Of a stretch of DNA of 64,000 bases, positions 47,617-57,118 are shown in pieces (positions within the stretch are counted from its first letter, which is position 1; the number at the start of each line of letters is the position of its first letter). Source of the stretch: Fictibacillus arsenicus (lineage in GTDB: Bacteria > Bacillota > Bacilli > Bacillales > Fictibacillaceae); contig NZ_CP016761.1 in the NCBI RefSeq assembly GCF_001642935.1, positions 2,418,001 to 2,482,000 on the forward strand, in the 5' to 3' direction. Under the pieces are notes generated by a model. The model saw nothing but the letters and a program-made list of their open reading frames with translations. It did no database searches and was not told the origin of the DNA. Made by a program: the position numbers and the translations under genes.

Positions 47617-47865
47617 ATGTCAAGAATGTATAAGGTTTTGGGCTTTTGGACAGGGATCATTGGTGTCATGGCTTATCTTGGCGATATGCAGGACATGGCG
47701 TTATTGTTCTTAGGACAAACGATTATGTTCGTTTCATTAGGTTATTTGAACTTATCTGAACGTATGTATATTTATATCTTTGGTGCTTATTTAACAGTTT
47801 TCTTTGTCGGATTTACATACTGGTCAACATTTATGATGACTCCTGGAGCTGGTGGAGGCCATTAA
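47617..47865 (+). CDS. yqgY: DUF2626 family protein YqgY
   Basis: 82-residue membrane protein with three hydrophobic helices and a Gly-rich end (TPGAGGGH). Start at 47617 has AAAGGAGGG. Function unknown; the family is restricted to Bacilli. Confidence 0.88.
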   Translation: MSRMYKVLGFWTGIIGVMAYLGDMQDMALLFLGQTIMFVSLGYLNLSERMYIYIFGAYLTVFFVGFTYWSTFMMTPGAGGGH

Positions 47866-47897
47866 TAGTAAAAAAGTTCATATCAGCTTATGAAAAA

Positions 47898-47930
47898 TGG
47901 ACCGTTATAAAACGGTCCGTTTTTTTTGTT
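47898..47930 (+). terminator. Terminator of yqgY
   Basis: GGACCGTT/AACGGTCC stem, four-base loop, then GTTTTTTTT. The stem also contains the stop codon of the convergent methylase gene. Confidence 0.9.
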
Positions 47931-48990
47931 GCTTTATAACTTGAAAGCCATTAGCAAGCGTACTATCCAAAAGGAATGACCTGATCGCCCTGTTCCTTTT
48001 ATGACCAGCAGAGAAAGGATCTGTACTCCCTGCATTGTTTAAATGTGATAACAAACCCTCTTTCAATAGGAATTCACCTTGCATGCAAAAATGTATGGTT
48101 TCAATACCTTTTCCTTTAGCAGCATTTTCAACTTGATCCCAATCTACATGATAAGTTATATCCATTTTTCCAGGATAAGTTAGAGGGTTATTTTCTATTT
48201 TATGCTTATGATATCCGCGAATACTGCCTTCTTTTAAAGCTTCTCTATTCCATTCTTCTCCTCGATAGCCGTAATCAACAAAGAAATAGACACTTTTCTC
48301 GCCAGTCCATTCATATAGATCATTCAGCCAGTTCATCATCTGAAATGACACTTCAAGCTCAAAATCACTTCTCCTTGATGCAAAACGTTTATCTAAAGAT
48401 AAAGATTGATCAGATGCTTTTATATATTTAAAACAAAACTCATCTGTATCTTCATCAAAAACAATCACTTTCTCAAACCAGTTATTTTTTTGTTTTTGAA
48501 AAATTCGTAATGGAAAAGCATCTAATACTTCATTTGCAAAAATAATTCCTTTAAAATCCGGATAAGATTCTTTTAGTTCCTCAAATGAACAAAAAATGGT
48601 CACAGAAGAACCTGTTAATTCATTTTGTAGAAGCTGACGGTGATAAGGACTTTTTTCAACAATGGTATAAGATATTTGTTTCCCAATACCGTTATCTTTC
48701 CAGCGGGATAAAACTTGTTTCGCGAATCGGCCTGTTCCTGCTCCAAATTCCACAATGATAGGATCTAATTTGTGTTCATGAATGGTTTTTGCAAAAACAT
48801 CAGCCCAAATTTTTCCGAATACATCTGATACTGAACTGGACGTATAAAAATCACCGTTTTTTCCAATCTTCTTCTGTTCGCTCATGTAATATCCGAAGTC
48901 TGGATGATAGAGAGCCAATTCCATAAATTGTTCCATCGTTATCCAGTGTTTCTGCTCCAAATATCTTCTTATATCATCTTTCAGACCCAA
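47905..48990 (-). CDS. MidA-like SAM-dependent methyltransferase (DUF185)
   Basis: 361 residues. N-terminal GDFYTSSSVSDVFGKIWA, SAM motif IVEFGAGTGRFAKQVL, and FANEVLDAFPLRIF are the hallmarks of the MidA/NDUFAF7 family, which methylates an arginine of complex I in mitochondria; the bacterial substrate is unknown. Two bases after yqgX, so co-transcribed. B. subtilis does not have this gene at this place as far as I recall. Confidence 0.85.
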   Translation of the reverse strand: MGLKDDIRRYLEQKHWITMEQFMELALYHPDFGYYMSEQKKIGKNGDFYTSSSVSDVFGKIWADVFAKTIHEHKLDPIIVEFGAGTGRFAKQVLSRWKDNGIGKQISYTIVEKSPYHRQLLQNELTGSSVTIFCSFEELKESYPDFKGIIFANEVLDAFPLRIFQKQKNNWFEKVIVFDEDTDEFCFKYIKASDQSLSLDKRFASRRSDFELEVSFQMMNWLNDLYEWTGEKSVYFFVDYGYRGEEWNREALKEGSIRGYHKHKIENNPLTYPGKMDITYHVDWDQVENAAKGKGIETIHFCMQGEFLLKEGLLSHLNNAGSTDPFSAGHKRNRAIRSFLLDSTLANGFQVIKQQKKRTVL

Positions 48991-48992
48991 CT

Positions 48993-49625
48993 TTAAAAAC
49001 CGCCCAAGAAAGGATTTGAATCCATTTCCATTCCTATTGTCGTCTCAGGACCATGACCAGATAGTACAACAGTTTCTTCAGGCAACTGCAATAATTTCTC
49101 ATGAATACTCTTTAGCAATGTATCCTGGCTGCCTCCGTAAAGATCGGTTCTCCCAATACTTCCAGCAAACAGTGCATCCCCGGAAAATACAGCTGCTGCA
49201 CCCTTCAAATAATATGAAACACTTCCCGGTGAATGTCCAGGAGTAGACAGTACCTCAAAAGAAAATGAGCCAATCTTTAAGCTTTTGTCATTATCCGTTA
49301 ATACGTGACTCGCAGGCTTAGCTGTGATATTTTGTCCAAAATGCATTGACCCGTTCTTTTTTGTATTTGTCAGCCAATCTTGTTCTTTTTTATGAATATA
49401 TAGTGGCAGCTGATATTTTTCCCGAACTGAATCTACTGCACCTATGTGATCGAAGTGAGCATGTGTCAGTAAAACAGCCAGCGGTTTTAACTTTAGAGAT
49501 TCTATATTTTGAATAATTTTTGTACCTTCACTGCCCGGGTCTATAATGATCGCTTCATTATTTGAATCATAAAGAATATATGTATTTTCTTGAACAGGTC
49601 CTACAGTAATTTTCTTCCATCTCAT
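48993..49625 (-). CDS. yqgX: Metallo-beta-lactamase fold hydrolase YqgX
   Basis: 210 residues; glyoxalase II-like. Metal ligands in THAHFDHIGAVD, the later His in STPGHSPGSVSYY, the Asp in FSGDALFAGSIGRTDL, and SGHGPETTIG. Probable thioester hydrolase, perhaps hydroxyacylglutathione- or bacillithiol-related; not proven. No ribosome site stands out, but the N-terminus MRWKKITVGPVQENTY fits the family. Confidence 0.9.
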   Translation of the reverse strand: MRWKKITVGPVQENTYILYDSNNEAIIIDPGSEGTKIIQNIESLKLKPLAVLLTHAHFDHIGAVDSVREKYQLPLYIHKKEQDWLTNTKKNGSMHFGQNITAKPASHVLTDNDKSLKIGSFSFEVLSTPGHSPGSVSYYLKGAAAVFSGDALFAGSIGRTDLYGGSQDTLLKSIHEKLLQLPEETVVLSGHGPETTIGMEMDSNPFLGGF

Positions 49626-49703
49626 GTTTTATGCCTCCAGTTCCAATTGCAAGTTCTTTCTTTCTATCTTACACTAAAACAGTCATATATACGGAGGAAA
49701 TGC

Positions 49704-50099
49704 ATGAAAGTCTACTATGGTTTTGAAAACAATTTAGAAGGTTTTGCTTTTTTGGACCGGGATGATGACTTTATCATTACAGATCATTGTATAGCTGATT
49801 CACATGAAGCGATTCCTTTACTTTTAATACGACCCTATAAAACTTCTCTTCTTTTTGAGGATTATGGATTCTTTTCTGAAAGTGGGAAATGTTATTTATA
49901 TCTTGATATGATTTGTGCATTTTCTGTTAAGGAAGGAGATCAGAATCAAATAGATATGTTCCTCATACAAGCAGAAGAAGAATTAATTGCCGTTGAAAAA
50001 GAAGATGAGGCCATTTATTTTTTCAGTGAACATAATAAACCCCTTATTTTGAAATGGGCAGCATCCTATCAGGTTATGACTGAATTCATTTTGTTATAA
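49704..50099 (+). CDS. Hypothetical protein
   Basis: 131-residue acidic, soluble protein behind a strong GGAGGAAA. I do not recognise a family. It starts MKVYYGFENNLEGFAFLDRD, has mixed alpha/beta character, and contains an acidic stretch EEELIAVEKEDEAI. It lies divergent from yqgX and upstream of yqgW. Good ribosome site and normal codon use say it is real. Confidence 0.7.
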   Translation: MKVYYGFENNLEGFAFLDRDDDFIITDHCIADSHEAIPLLLIRPYKTSLLFEDYGFFSESGKCYLYLDMICAFSVKEGDQNQIDMFLIQAEEELIAVEKEDEAIYFFSEHNKPLILKWAASYQVMTEFILL

Positions 50100-50210
50100 A
50101 TGTTCACTCGACAAACAGGGATAAAACAAGTAAAATAATACAAGGTTGTACCTGTGTGAAAGCGTTATACATAGGATTGGTATTACTCCAAAGCAAGGGG
50201 GCACAGAATA

Positions 50211-50396
50211 ATGGGATTAGCCATTATATTCGGCTTAGTAGCTATTCTAGCTGCATTGGGACTATTACGTTCGTTAAAAATTAAAAACTTAATGGCAGCA
50301 GGCTTCGCGTTCTTAACGTTTGCTGTATTTGGCTGGTTTACAGTCATGACTGTACTTGACGTATTAGTTGGCAGCGGCGGTTCAACAGGCCATTAA
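50211..50396 (+). CDS. yqgW: DUF2759 family protein YqgW
   Basis: 61-residue protein with two membrane helices (AIIFGLVAILAALGLL and AAGFAFLTFAVFGWFTVMTV) and a Gly/Ser-rich end. AAGGGGG lies 11 bases before the ATG. Function unknown. Confidence 0.85.
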   Translation: MGLAIIFGLVAILAALGLLRSLKIKNLMAAGFAFLTFAVFGWFTVMTVLDVLVGSGGSTGH

Positions 50397-50402
50397 AATC
50401 CG

Positions 50403-50437
50403 AAAAACCATCAGAATTATTATTCTGATGGTTTTTC
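50403..50437. terminator. Bidirectional terminator between yqgW and yqgT
   Basis: AAAAACCATCAGAAT pairs with ATTCTGATGGTTTTT around a short loop. Confidence 0.92.
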
Positions 50438-50446
50438 TATATAAAC

Positions 50447-51640
50447 TTACATATACAAACTGGCAACCAATATACCCCGTGTGTCTTCATAAATTTTATC
50501 GAACTGTCCTAATGGCAATGGGTTAACCCCTAAACCAAGTTCAATTGTAAAGCCTGGTCTTCTAAACTCCTGTATAAACCAGTCTTTATATCCTGCATAG
50601 CTGTCAACATACCTGATGGCTTTATATCCGCTGACCCGTTCAAATTCCTCTGCAATCTGCTGGGAGATCGGCATAGGTTCCTCTCCTTCAAATCCCCAAT
50701 AAAGCTCCTTTCCTTGGGTATGAAGAGCAACTACCCTGTCAAAATCATACTTTTGTGCAGCCTGAGCCATGGCGATTGCTTCAGGTTCAGATAATGGTGC
50801 TATTCCAGGATAATCTCTAGGTGCAGGCTGTTTAGGTTTCCTCGGCTGTTCCAGTTCCCACCTTGCAGGGAACTGGTTATTTAAATCAACACCTCTAATA
50901 TTGGCTTTCCATGATGAAAAGTCTTTTTTTCCTTTGTTTAAGTTTAATACAAAATCTTTTAATTCAGCATCCTCCGGAGGACCTTGTAAAACGAGGTCCA
51001 CACCATCTGGATCAACCATTGGTACGGCAAGTAAAGTGGTATTCTTGTATAGATAGAGTGAAGAGATATCATTCATGGAAGCTTCACTTGTTAAGGCTCG
51101 AGCATACTCATTAATAAATTTCATAAGTATAGCTGTTGTAATCCATTCATTTCCGTGAAATGAACCGTTTATGTGTACTTTCTTCTTTCCTTTACCAACT
51201 ATAAGCATATCGATGGGCTTTCCCTGTACGGAATGTCCAATGGTTTGTTTTTTAATAAAAGGATAAGTTTGCATTAATTGATCAATGTCCTTCTTTAACG
51301 CTTGGCTGTCATATTTTCGTTTTCCCTGAATACAAGGAAATGGAAGGACATAAGGAATGTTGATTTCATCTTTCACAAATATTTTCTTTGGATCGACTTC
51401 CTGGTTTAATAAGTAAAGCGCATCAATCGGTATATCTTTTTCCTCAGCAATTTTAAAGAATGTGTCACCATTTTTTATCTTATAGCGCTGAACAGCGACT
51501 CCAGGTATATGAACTTTTGTTCCTGCTTCAATATTTCCAGAATGCTTATTGGGATTTGAATCCTTAATTAAAGTGTAAGGGATAGACAAGAGTCTGGAAT
51601 AGTACCAAAGCGAGTCCCCGTTTCGAACAAGAATTTCCAA
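50447..51640 (-). CDS. yqgT: LysM-containing gamma-D-glutamyl-diaminopimelate endopeptidase YqgT
   Basis: Peptidoglycan stem-peptide hydrolase of the M14 zinc carboxypeptidase family. 397 residues: two LysM domains (about 2-46 and 52-97), then the M14 domain with zinc ligands in NGSFHGNEW, a later His in VALHTQGKELYWGF, and the catalytic Glu in FTIELGLGVNPL. No signal peptide is visible, as in the B. subtilis and B. sphaericus enzymes (endopeptidase I), which work during sporulation. Confidence 0.92.
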   Translation of the reverse strand: MEILVRNGDSLWYYSRLLSIPYTLIKDSNPNKHSGNIEAGTKVHIPGVAVQRYKIKNGDTFFKIAEEKDIPIDALYLLNQEVDPKKIFVKDEINIPYVLPFPCIQGKRKYDSQALKKDIDQLMQTYPFIKKQTIGHSVQGKPIDMLIVGKGKKKVHINGSFHGNEWITTAILMKFINEYARALTSEASMNDISSLYLYKNTTLLAVPMVDPDGVDLVLQGPPEDAELKDFVLNLNKGKKDFSSWKANIRGVDLNNQFPARWELEQPRKPKQPAPRDYPGIAPLSEPEAIAMAQAAQKYDFDRVVALHTQGKELYWGFEGEEPMPISQQIAEEFERVSGYKAIRYVDSYAGYKDWFIQEFRRPGFTIELGLGVNPLPLGQFDKIYEDTRGILVASLYM

Positions 51641-51700
51641 TCAAAGCCCTCCCTAAAAACGTTCTCTTAAAGATGTATGATTGCTGTACCCATATATGCA

Positions 51701-51733
51701 AAAAAAAGCACTTAGCCGAGGCTAAGTGCTTTG
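51701..51733 (-). terminator. Terminator of the ltaS-type gene
   Basis: Minus strand AAAGCACTTAGCC/GGCTAAGTGCTTT, very short loop, T run; ends eight bases before the stop codon's plus-strand end. Confidence 0.93.
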
Positions 51734-51741
51734 TCATATTA

Positions 51742-53625
51742 TTAGTTTTGCTTTGCTTTGTCTTTATCATAAAAGCGCAGCAAGTCGCCGTAGATGATTC
51801 GGTCTGACATATCCAGCTCCGTTTTTGCACGTTCAGCATAAGGTTCGCATGCATTTTCTTCGCCTTCAACTGGTTTCCCAGTTGCCTTGTCGTAACACTT
51901 GCCATCTGTAAAAACATTATCTTTCGTAATATAAGAATTATCGCGAAGTACTGCGAAATCTTCACGGTCTTTGGAGAAAAGGTCTGACCCTAATTGAATA
52001 TCACCTTTTGTATCAATTCCAAGCAAGTGCAAGATGGTTGGTTTTAAGTCTATTTGTCCGCCGACTGTATCCATCTGCTTACCTTTTTCACCTGGCATAT
52101 GAATGATCAATGGTACTTTCTGCAATTGAGTTGATTCAAATGGTGTAATTTCTTTTCCTAAGAATTGACCCATTGCATCATTGTGATTTTCCGAAATACC
52201 ATAATGGTCACCATACATGATAAAGATAGAGTCTTCATATAATCCAGCTGCTTTTACATCAGCAAAGAACTCTTTAAGTGCTTCATCCGTGTAACGGACA
52301 GTTGTAAAATATCGGTTAACTGTCCCGTCATTTGAAGTCCATTCTGGGATCATTTCATCTTCTTCTTCCAATGTGAAAGGGAAGTGATTCGTTAAAGTAA
52401 TATACTTTGTATAGAATGGCTTATTCATTGCCTGCATTTCTTTCAAGTGAGGAATCGATTGTTTAAAGAAATCTTTATCCTTTAATCCCCAGCCAATTGA
52501 ATTTTCAGGTGTAACTTCAAAATCTTTTAACGAGTAATAACGGTCATAACCGAAATTATCATACATAATATCACGATTCCAGAAACTCTTGTTGTTAGCA
52601 TGCTGTACTGATGAATAGTAGCCTTGCTCTTTCAAGATCTCTGGCGTTGCATTGTATTGATTTTGTGAATGTGTAAAGAATACTGCTCCACTTGGAAGCG
52701 GATATAGTGAGTTATCTAACAAGAACTCTGAATCAGATGTTTTCCCTTGCCCAGTTTGGTGATAGAAGTTCGGGAAGTAATAGCTGTCTTTAATCAAGTC
52801 ATTCATAAACGGTGTAATTTCTTTTCCGTTAACTGATTCATTAATAACAAAGTTTTGTGTTGATTCTACAGAAATTACGAAAACATTTTTGCCTTTTGCT
52901 TTACCAAACATCTCAGGGTTCGGTTCTTTATAATTGGCACGTGTATAGTTTTCAATATCCGTAATTTCGCTTCCATCTGCGAATGCACGCTGAGCTTTCG
53001 CTTTAGACTGAATAATTGAATCATAAATATGGTAGTTGTATGAACCAATATTCTTAATCAGCATCTCACGGTCAAAAGTACGTGTTAATAACTGTGGACG
53101 CTCTGTTTCAGCAATTCCAACGTTTACGATAAAGAATACGATCGCTGCTGCATAAGTCAGTGTAATCTGTTTGCGTGACGCACGAGCAGGACGGTAATCA
53201 GCACGTCTCATAAAGTAAGCTAAGATTAAAATGTCAACAAACACTAAAACGTCTGTTGGCTGAATTAATTCAAAAACACTGTTTCCTAGATCACCCATGT
53301 TGCTTGTTTGAAACAACACTGGAATGGTAATAAAGTCGTTAAAGAATCTGTAAAAAACCATGTTTGCATACATTACAAAACTCATGATCGCACTTACGGC
53401 AATGATCATTCTTCTATGCGCTTTACCTTTAAAATAAAGGGTAATACCTAAGAATAAGATGACCGAACTGATTGGATTAATAAATAGGATCAGTTCCTGA
53501 ATTTTGTTGTCCATTGGCAATTCAAATGCTGTTTTATATACGATATACGTTTTAACCCATAATAAAGCAATTGCGATAAAGAAAAACTTATAATCAGCAA
53601 AAGCTTGTTTCATTTTTTCTTTCAT
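51742..53625 (-). CDS. yqgS: Lipoteichoic acid synthase (LtaS family, YqgS-like)
   Basis: Polymerises glycerol-phosphate onto the glycolipid anchor. 627 residues: five N-terminal membrane helices (about 10-185), then an extracellular sulfatase-fold domain with the catalytic Thr in ISVESTQNF, metal-binding MYGDHYG and the H in NHFPF. B. subtilis has four paralogues; position next to yqgT and glcK matches yqgS. The start at 53625 (MKEKMKQ) lies 12 bases after GGAGG, a rather long spacing; an upstream TTG would include the ribosome site. Confidence 0.92.
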   Translation of the reverse strand: MKEKMKQAFADYKFFFIAIALLWVKTYIVYKTAFELPMDNKIQELILFINPISSVILFLGITLYFKGKAHRRMIIAVSAIMSFVMYANMVFYRFFNDFITIPVLFQTSNMGDLGNSVFELIQPTDVLVFVDILILAYFMRRADYRPARASRKQITLTYAAAIVFFIVNVGIAETERPQLLTRTFDREMLIKNIGSYNYHIYDSIIQSKAKAQRAFADGSEITDIENYTRANYKEPNPEMFGKAKGKNVFVISVESTQNFVINESVNGKEITPFMNDLIKDSYYFPNFYHQTGQGKTSDSEFLLDNSLYPLPSGAVFFTHSQNQYNATPEILKEQGYYSSVQHANNKSFWNRDIMYDNFGYDRYYSLKDFEVTPENSIGWGLKDKDFFKQSIPHLKEMQAMNKPFYTKYITLTNHFPFTLEEEDEMIPEWTSNDGTVNRYFTTVRYTDEALKEFFADVKAAGLYEDSIFIMYGDHYGISENHNDAMGQFLGKEITPFESTQLQKVPLIIHMPGEKGKQMDTVGGQIDLKPTILHLLGIDTKGDIQLGSDLFSKDREDFAVLRDNSYITKDNVFTDGKCYDKATGKPVEGEENACEPYAERAKTELDMSDRIIYGDLLRFYDKDKAKQN

Positions 53626-53720
53626 AATGTTCTCTGACCTCCTCAATCAAAAAGAACTTGTGCAGTTAAATTCAAATGTTATTTTTTATACTCTTCTTTA
53701 TCCGCTGTATCCATCGGGAA

Positions 53721-53738
53721 TGTAAATCACCATTTACA
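53721..53738. promoter_or_regulatory. Perfect inverted repeat upstream of the ltaS-type gene
   Basis: TGTAAAT, four bases, ATTTACA, about 95 bases before the start. It could be an operator. The remaining 330-base gap is AT-rich and holds the glcK terminator; I see no gene. Confidence 0.4.
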
Positions 53739-53911
53739 AAACCTTAACTAAAGGATTACATAAAGAGTATAATATATGGTTTTGCACAAGAATTCAATAC
53801 CCTAACGTACTATTTCAAGATTCTGACAAATAGGACAACAAAACTATATTAGTTTTACCCTAATTTTTAATCCATAAACAATTAGACGAACCTATGATGA
53901 AAAAGTTTCAA

Positions 53912-53945
53912 AAAAATAAAGAACCACTGTATGCGGCTCTCTATT
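53912..53945 (-). terminator. Terminator of glcK
   Basis: Minus strand AGAGCC/GGTTCT (one G-T pair) with a nine-base loop, then TTTATTTTTTTG. A weak stem. Confidence 0.55.
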
Positions 53946-53957
53946 TTTATATAGTAT

Positions 53958-54917
53958 TTATATGTTATGTTTTGCAAGCCATGCACCGCCGATAACGCCA
54001 GCGTCATTGCCTAAAGTTGCTACTGTAAGTGTTGCTCCTTCTGCTACCCGTGGAAGTGCAAAACGTTTAAATTCTTTTTCAAGTCTCGACATCAGTATGT
54101 GGCCAGCTTTCGAAACGCCTCCACCAATTACAATTTTTCCTGGATTAATACTGTTGGAAAGATTTGCGATTACAAGTCCTAAATGGAAAGTAACTGAGTC
54201 TAATGTATCAATTGCGGCCTGATCGCCATTCTCAGCTGCCTCAATCACATCTTTTGCTTTTAGTTCACCATTATTTTTTAATACTTCATTAAGAGTTGAA
54301 GATGGATCCTCTCCTGCTTTTTCTGTCGCAATTCTAGCTATTCCTGTAGCCGATGCAATAGTCTCAATACATCCTGACTTTCCACAATTACAAGATGCTC
54401 CGCCTTCCGGAATCGATGTAATATGCCCAATCTCCCCTGCCATTCCATTAGTGCCATGCATGATATGGCCATTCACAATAATTCCGCCACCAACACCTGT
54501 TCCTAGCGTTACCATCAGCAGATTCCCTTCTCCATCTCCTGCACCGCGCCACATTTCACCTATCGCTGCAATATTTGCATCATTGTCTATGGTAACTGAA
54601 AGACCTGTAGCTTTTTCAAGCTCTTCTTTTAGAGCATAATCTCTCCACCCAATATTTACAGCATGATAAATGAATCCTGTCTTCATATCTATAAATCCTG
54701 GAGCACCCATACCAATCGCAGCGAGCTTTTCACGTTTTTCAGAGAGCTGATCTAATTTGGCATCTATGGATTGAGCAATGTCACTGACAATATGCTTGCC
54801 ATATTCAGATATGTTTGTAGGAATCTCCCATTTTTCAACGATATGACCATCAAGTGTTATAAAAGCTACTTTTATTGTTGTCCCGCCTAAGTCTATCCCA
54901 ACTAGCCATTTTTCCAT
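53958..54917 (-). CDS. glcK: Glucokinase (ROK family)
   Basis: Phosphorylates free glucose with ATP. 319 residues; ATP loop GIDLGGTTIKVAF, second motif VTLGTGVGGGII, and the ROK zinc site GEIGHITSIPEGGASCNCGKSGCIE is present in full (His and three Cys; the longest run quoted here is broken at residue 7 and 20 by the family). Follows yqgQ by 13 bases, as in B. subtilis (yqgQ-glcK). Confidence 0.95.
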   Translation of the reverse strand: MEKWLVGIDLGGTTIKVAFITLDGHIVEKWEIPTNISEYGKHIVSDIAQSIDAKLDQLSEKREKLAAIGMGAPGFIDMKTGFIYHAVNIGWRDYALKEELEKATGLSVTIDNDANIAAIGEMWRGAGDGEGNLLMVTLGTGVGGGIIVNGHIMHGTNGMAGEIGHITSIPEGGASCNCGKSGCIETIASATGIARIATEKAGEDPSSTLNEVLKNNGELKAKDVIEAAENGDQAAIDTLDSVTFHLGLVIANLSNSINPGKIVIGGGVSKAGHILMSRLEKEFKRFALPRVAEGATLTVATLGNDAGVIGGAWLAKHNI

Positions 54918-54930
54918 TTTGCTTCATCCT

Positions 54931-55122
54931 CTATTGTAATTTATTGTTTACTGAACGAATAATAAGAATTGCTGTTTTGTATTCGTTTACATCAATAAGT
55001 TTCTGGTTGTACAGCTCTCGAACTTCTTCTTGAATTAATTCTAAATCTGCAGCTGGATTTCCTGTGTATATAATGGTTCCAAACCTTTTTAATAACTGCA
55101 GTACATCATACATTGTTTTCAT
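54931..55122 (-). CDS. yqgQ: YqgQ family protein (DUF910)
   Basis: 63-residue helical protein beginning MKTMYDVLQLLKRFGTIIY and ending TAILIIRSVNNKLQ. GTAGGTG precedes the ATG. The B. subtilis homologue has a three-helix fold and may bind single-stranded nucleic acid; function unproven. Co-transcribed with glcK. Confidence 0.92.
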   Translation of the reverse strand: MKTMYDVLQLLKRFGTIIYTGNPAADLELIQEEVRELYNQKLIDVNEYKTAILIIRSVNNKLQ

Positions 55123-55214
55123 TTTCTATCACCTACGTCATTATAACAAAAATTACGGGTCCGAATGCAAGCCTTTGCATAAGATCTTCACAAAAAAACA
55201 GCCAGTTTTTTTCT

Positions 55215-55531
55215 GAGGGCACTGAAAAACCGTTTGAACAGAAAAAAGAATCAAACCACCTCGATAAGAGCTGGTTTGATCCTTTTTTTGCATACAAACA
55301 TGTAAGGATTGTAGCGGAAGGGTACTGACTCCTCGAAAATGAAATTCACATTTTCTTCGTGCGAGGCAAAGCTGCCGTAGCCTTCCTTGTCCTGCGGGAC
55401 GAGTGGGACAGGTGAGACCCCTAAAGGCGCGTAGCGGCAGGGGGCTCACCGCCCGCCCCGCGGAAAGCATGTACCCTGGAGCGGAGATCCCAACATTCAA
55501 CATTTTATTTAGGGACTTTTTCAGTGCCCTC
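55215..55531. repeat. Palindromic repeat within 15-bp inverted arms
   Basis: A 317-base block bounded by perfect 15-base arms: GAGGGCACTGAAAAA (55215-55229) and TTTTTCAGTGCCCTC (55517-55531). Inside are a bidirectional terminator (55250-55287) and a GC-rich member of the repeat family (about 55310-55500) with stems GCGGG/CCCGC (55394-55398, 55457-55461), GTGAG/CTCAC and CCCCT/AGGGG (55418-55422, 55439-55443). The outer ends differ from other copies. It occupies the gap between yqgQ and the SpoVAF-like gene. Confidence 0.8.
55246..55288. terminator. Bidirectional terminator inside the repeat block
   Basis: ATCAAACCA/TGGTTTGAT stem with a 13-base loop, A run before and T run after. Confidence 0.8.
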
Positions 55532-55557
55532 TTTTTTTCTCTAGCTGTTTTTTCGCA

Positions 55558-57021
55558 TTAACGATCTGGGTCCTTGGGGTGCAGGACAACAGGTCTTCTG
55601 TTTTTCAATGGCATTGGAATTCTAAATATCACATCTCTGATCGCTTTATAGTTAAAAGGGATAAACGGCCATAAGTATGGGATATGAAAAGATTTAAAAG
55701 AAACAAAAAACAAAATGGCTAACGTAAACCCTGCCATGTAGCCAGGCACTCCAAATAGGGCCGTAAGTGCCAATAATGAAAGTCTTAATAATCTGTTGGC
55801 AAGACTAAGTTCATAAGTGGGTGTTGCAAAAGTCCCTATTGCGGCTACTGCAATATATAACACGACCTCATTCACGAACAGACCTACCTCGATAGCAACT
55901 TGCCCAATTACGATGGCTGATACAAGTCCTAATCCTGTGGATACAGATGTAGGGGTATGAATGGTAGCCATCCTAAGCATGTCCATACCAAGTTCAATAA
56001 TTATAAACTGTAAAAAAAGCGGAACAACACCAATCTCCTCAGGACCAATAAAACTGAGACTGATCGGCAGCAATTCTTTTTGAACAGAAAATAAATACCA
56101 AAGCGGAAGCAGAAAGATTGAAATCCATACCGCAAGAAAACGGACAAACCTTAAATACGCACCTACGATTGGTTTTTGCCTATATTCTTCTGCATGCTGA
56201 AGATGATGCCAAAATGTAGTTGGAGTTATAAGAACTGATGGTGAGCCGTCTACAAAAACGAGAACATGCCCTTCAAATAGATGAACAGCTGCAGTATCAG
56301 GACGTTCTGTATACCTCACTAATGGATAAGGATTAAAATGCCTTCCGCAAATAAATTCCTCAACCGTTTTTTCTCCCATTGGAAGCCCGTCTGTATCAAT
56401 CTTTTTTAGAGAGTCTTTAATTCGTCCCACTATATGCGGATCAGCTATGTCCTCAATATAGGAAATACAGATATCTGTTTTAGAGCGTCTTCCTATACTC
56501 ATATATTCCATTCGTAAAGACCGGTCACGTACCCTTCTTCTTGTTAATGCTGTATTAAATATAATCGTCTCTACAAAGCCATCTCTTGCTCCTCTTACTA
56601 CCCGCTCAACATCAGGCTCTTCTGGACCCCGGACAGGGTATGTTCTGGCATCGATCTGAATGATCTCAGGAACGCCTTCAACAATAAGAACAGTCGGCCC
56701 GCTCAAAACCCAATCTATCCCCTGGTTAAGATCATCTGATTTAGAAATCTCAACATATGGAATATACGTTTTCATTAGTCTCAATAGCGGATCGGGATCT
56801 AATTGGTCTGGTTTAAGATCTGCTAAGAGCTTCATTAAATAGTGAAGAATGTCATCCTTTACAAATCCATCTACCATGAATAGGGCCATTCTTCTGCCTG
56901 CATATTCTAAGTCTAAATGGATGCAGTCAAAACTAATATCAACACCCAGTTGTTTCTTCATATATTGAACATTTTCGTCAAAATCGTGTGAAAGAGGCTG
57001 TTTTTTTGGCAGATATGACAT
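55558..57021 (-). CDS. SpoVAF/GerA-family spore membrane protein
   Basis: 487 residues. A soluble N-terminal half with RTYPVRGPEEPDVERVVRG and TALTRRRVRD, then about five membrane helices, ending YLWPFIPFNYKAI. This is the GerA A-subunit fold, and it looks closer to SpoVAF than to nutrient receptors (GRRSKTDICISYIEDIAD). It stands alone, without the spoVA operon or GerB/GerC genes. It replaces gluP of the B. subtilis order. The start at 57021 has AGAGGAG eight bases before; two earlier ATGs are too close to it. A role in germination is likely. Confidence 0.88.
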   Translation of the reverse strand: MSYLPKKQPLSHDFDENVQYMKKQLGVDISFDCIHLDLEYAGRRMALFMVDGFVKDDILHYLMKLLADLKPDQLDPDPLLRLMKTYIPYVEISKSDDLNQGIDWVLSGPTVLIVEGVPEIIQIDARTYPVRGPEEPDVERVVRGARDGFVETIIFNTALTRRRVRDRSLRMEYMSIGRRSKTDICISYIEDIADPHIVGRIKDSLKKIDTDGLPMGEKTVEEFICGRHFNPYPLVRYTERPDTAAVHLFEGHVLVFVDGSPSVLITPTTFWHHLQHAEEYRQKPIVGAYLRFVRFLAVWISIFLLPLWYLFSVQKELLPISLSFIGPEEIGVVPLFLQFIIIELGMDMLRMATIHTPTSVSTGLGLVSAIVIGQVAIEVGLFVNEVVLYIAVAAIGTFATPTYELSLANRLLRLSLLALTALFGVPGYMAGFTLAILFFVSFKSFHIPYLWPFIPFNYKAIRDVIFRIPMPLKNRRPVVLHPKDPDR

Positions 57022-57082
57022 TTTCATCACTCCTCTGCCTATCATCCTTCACTTTCTCTAATCATTTCATACCTTCATATCA

Positions 57083-57113
57083 ATAAAATCCCAGCCGATA
57101 GCTGGGATTTTAT
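57083..57113 (-). terminator. Terminator of the M42 peptidase gene
   Basis: Minus strand AAATCCCAGC/GCTGGGATTT, five-base loop, T-rich end. Confidence 0.9.
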
Positions 57114-57118
57114 TACTC

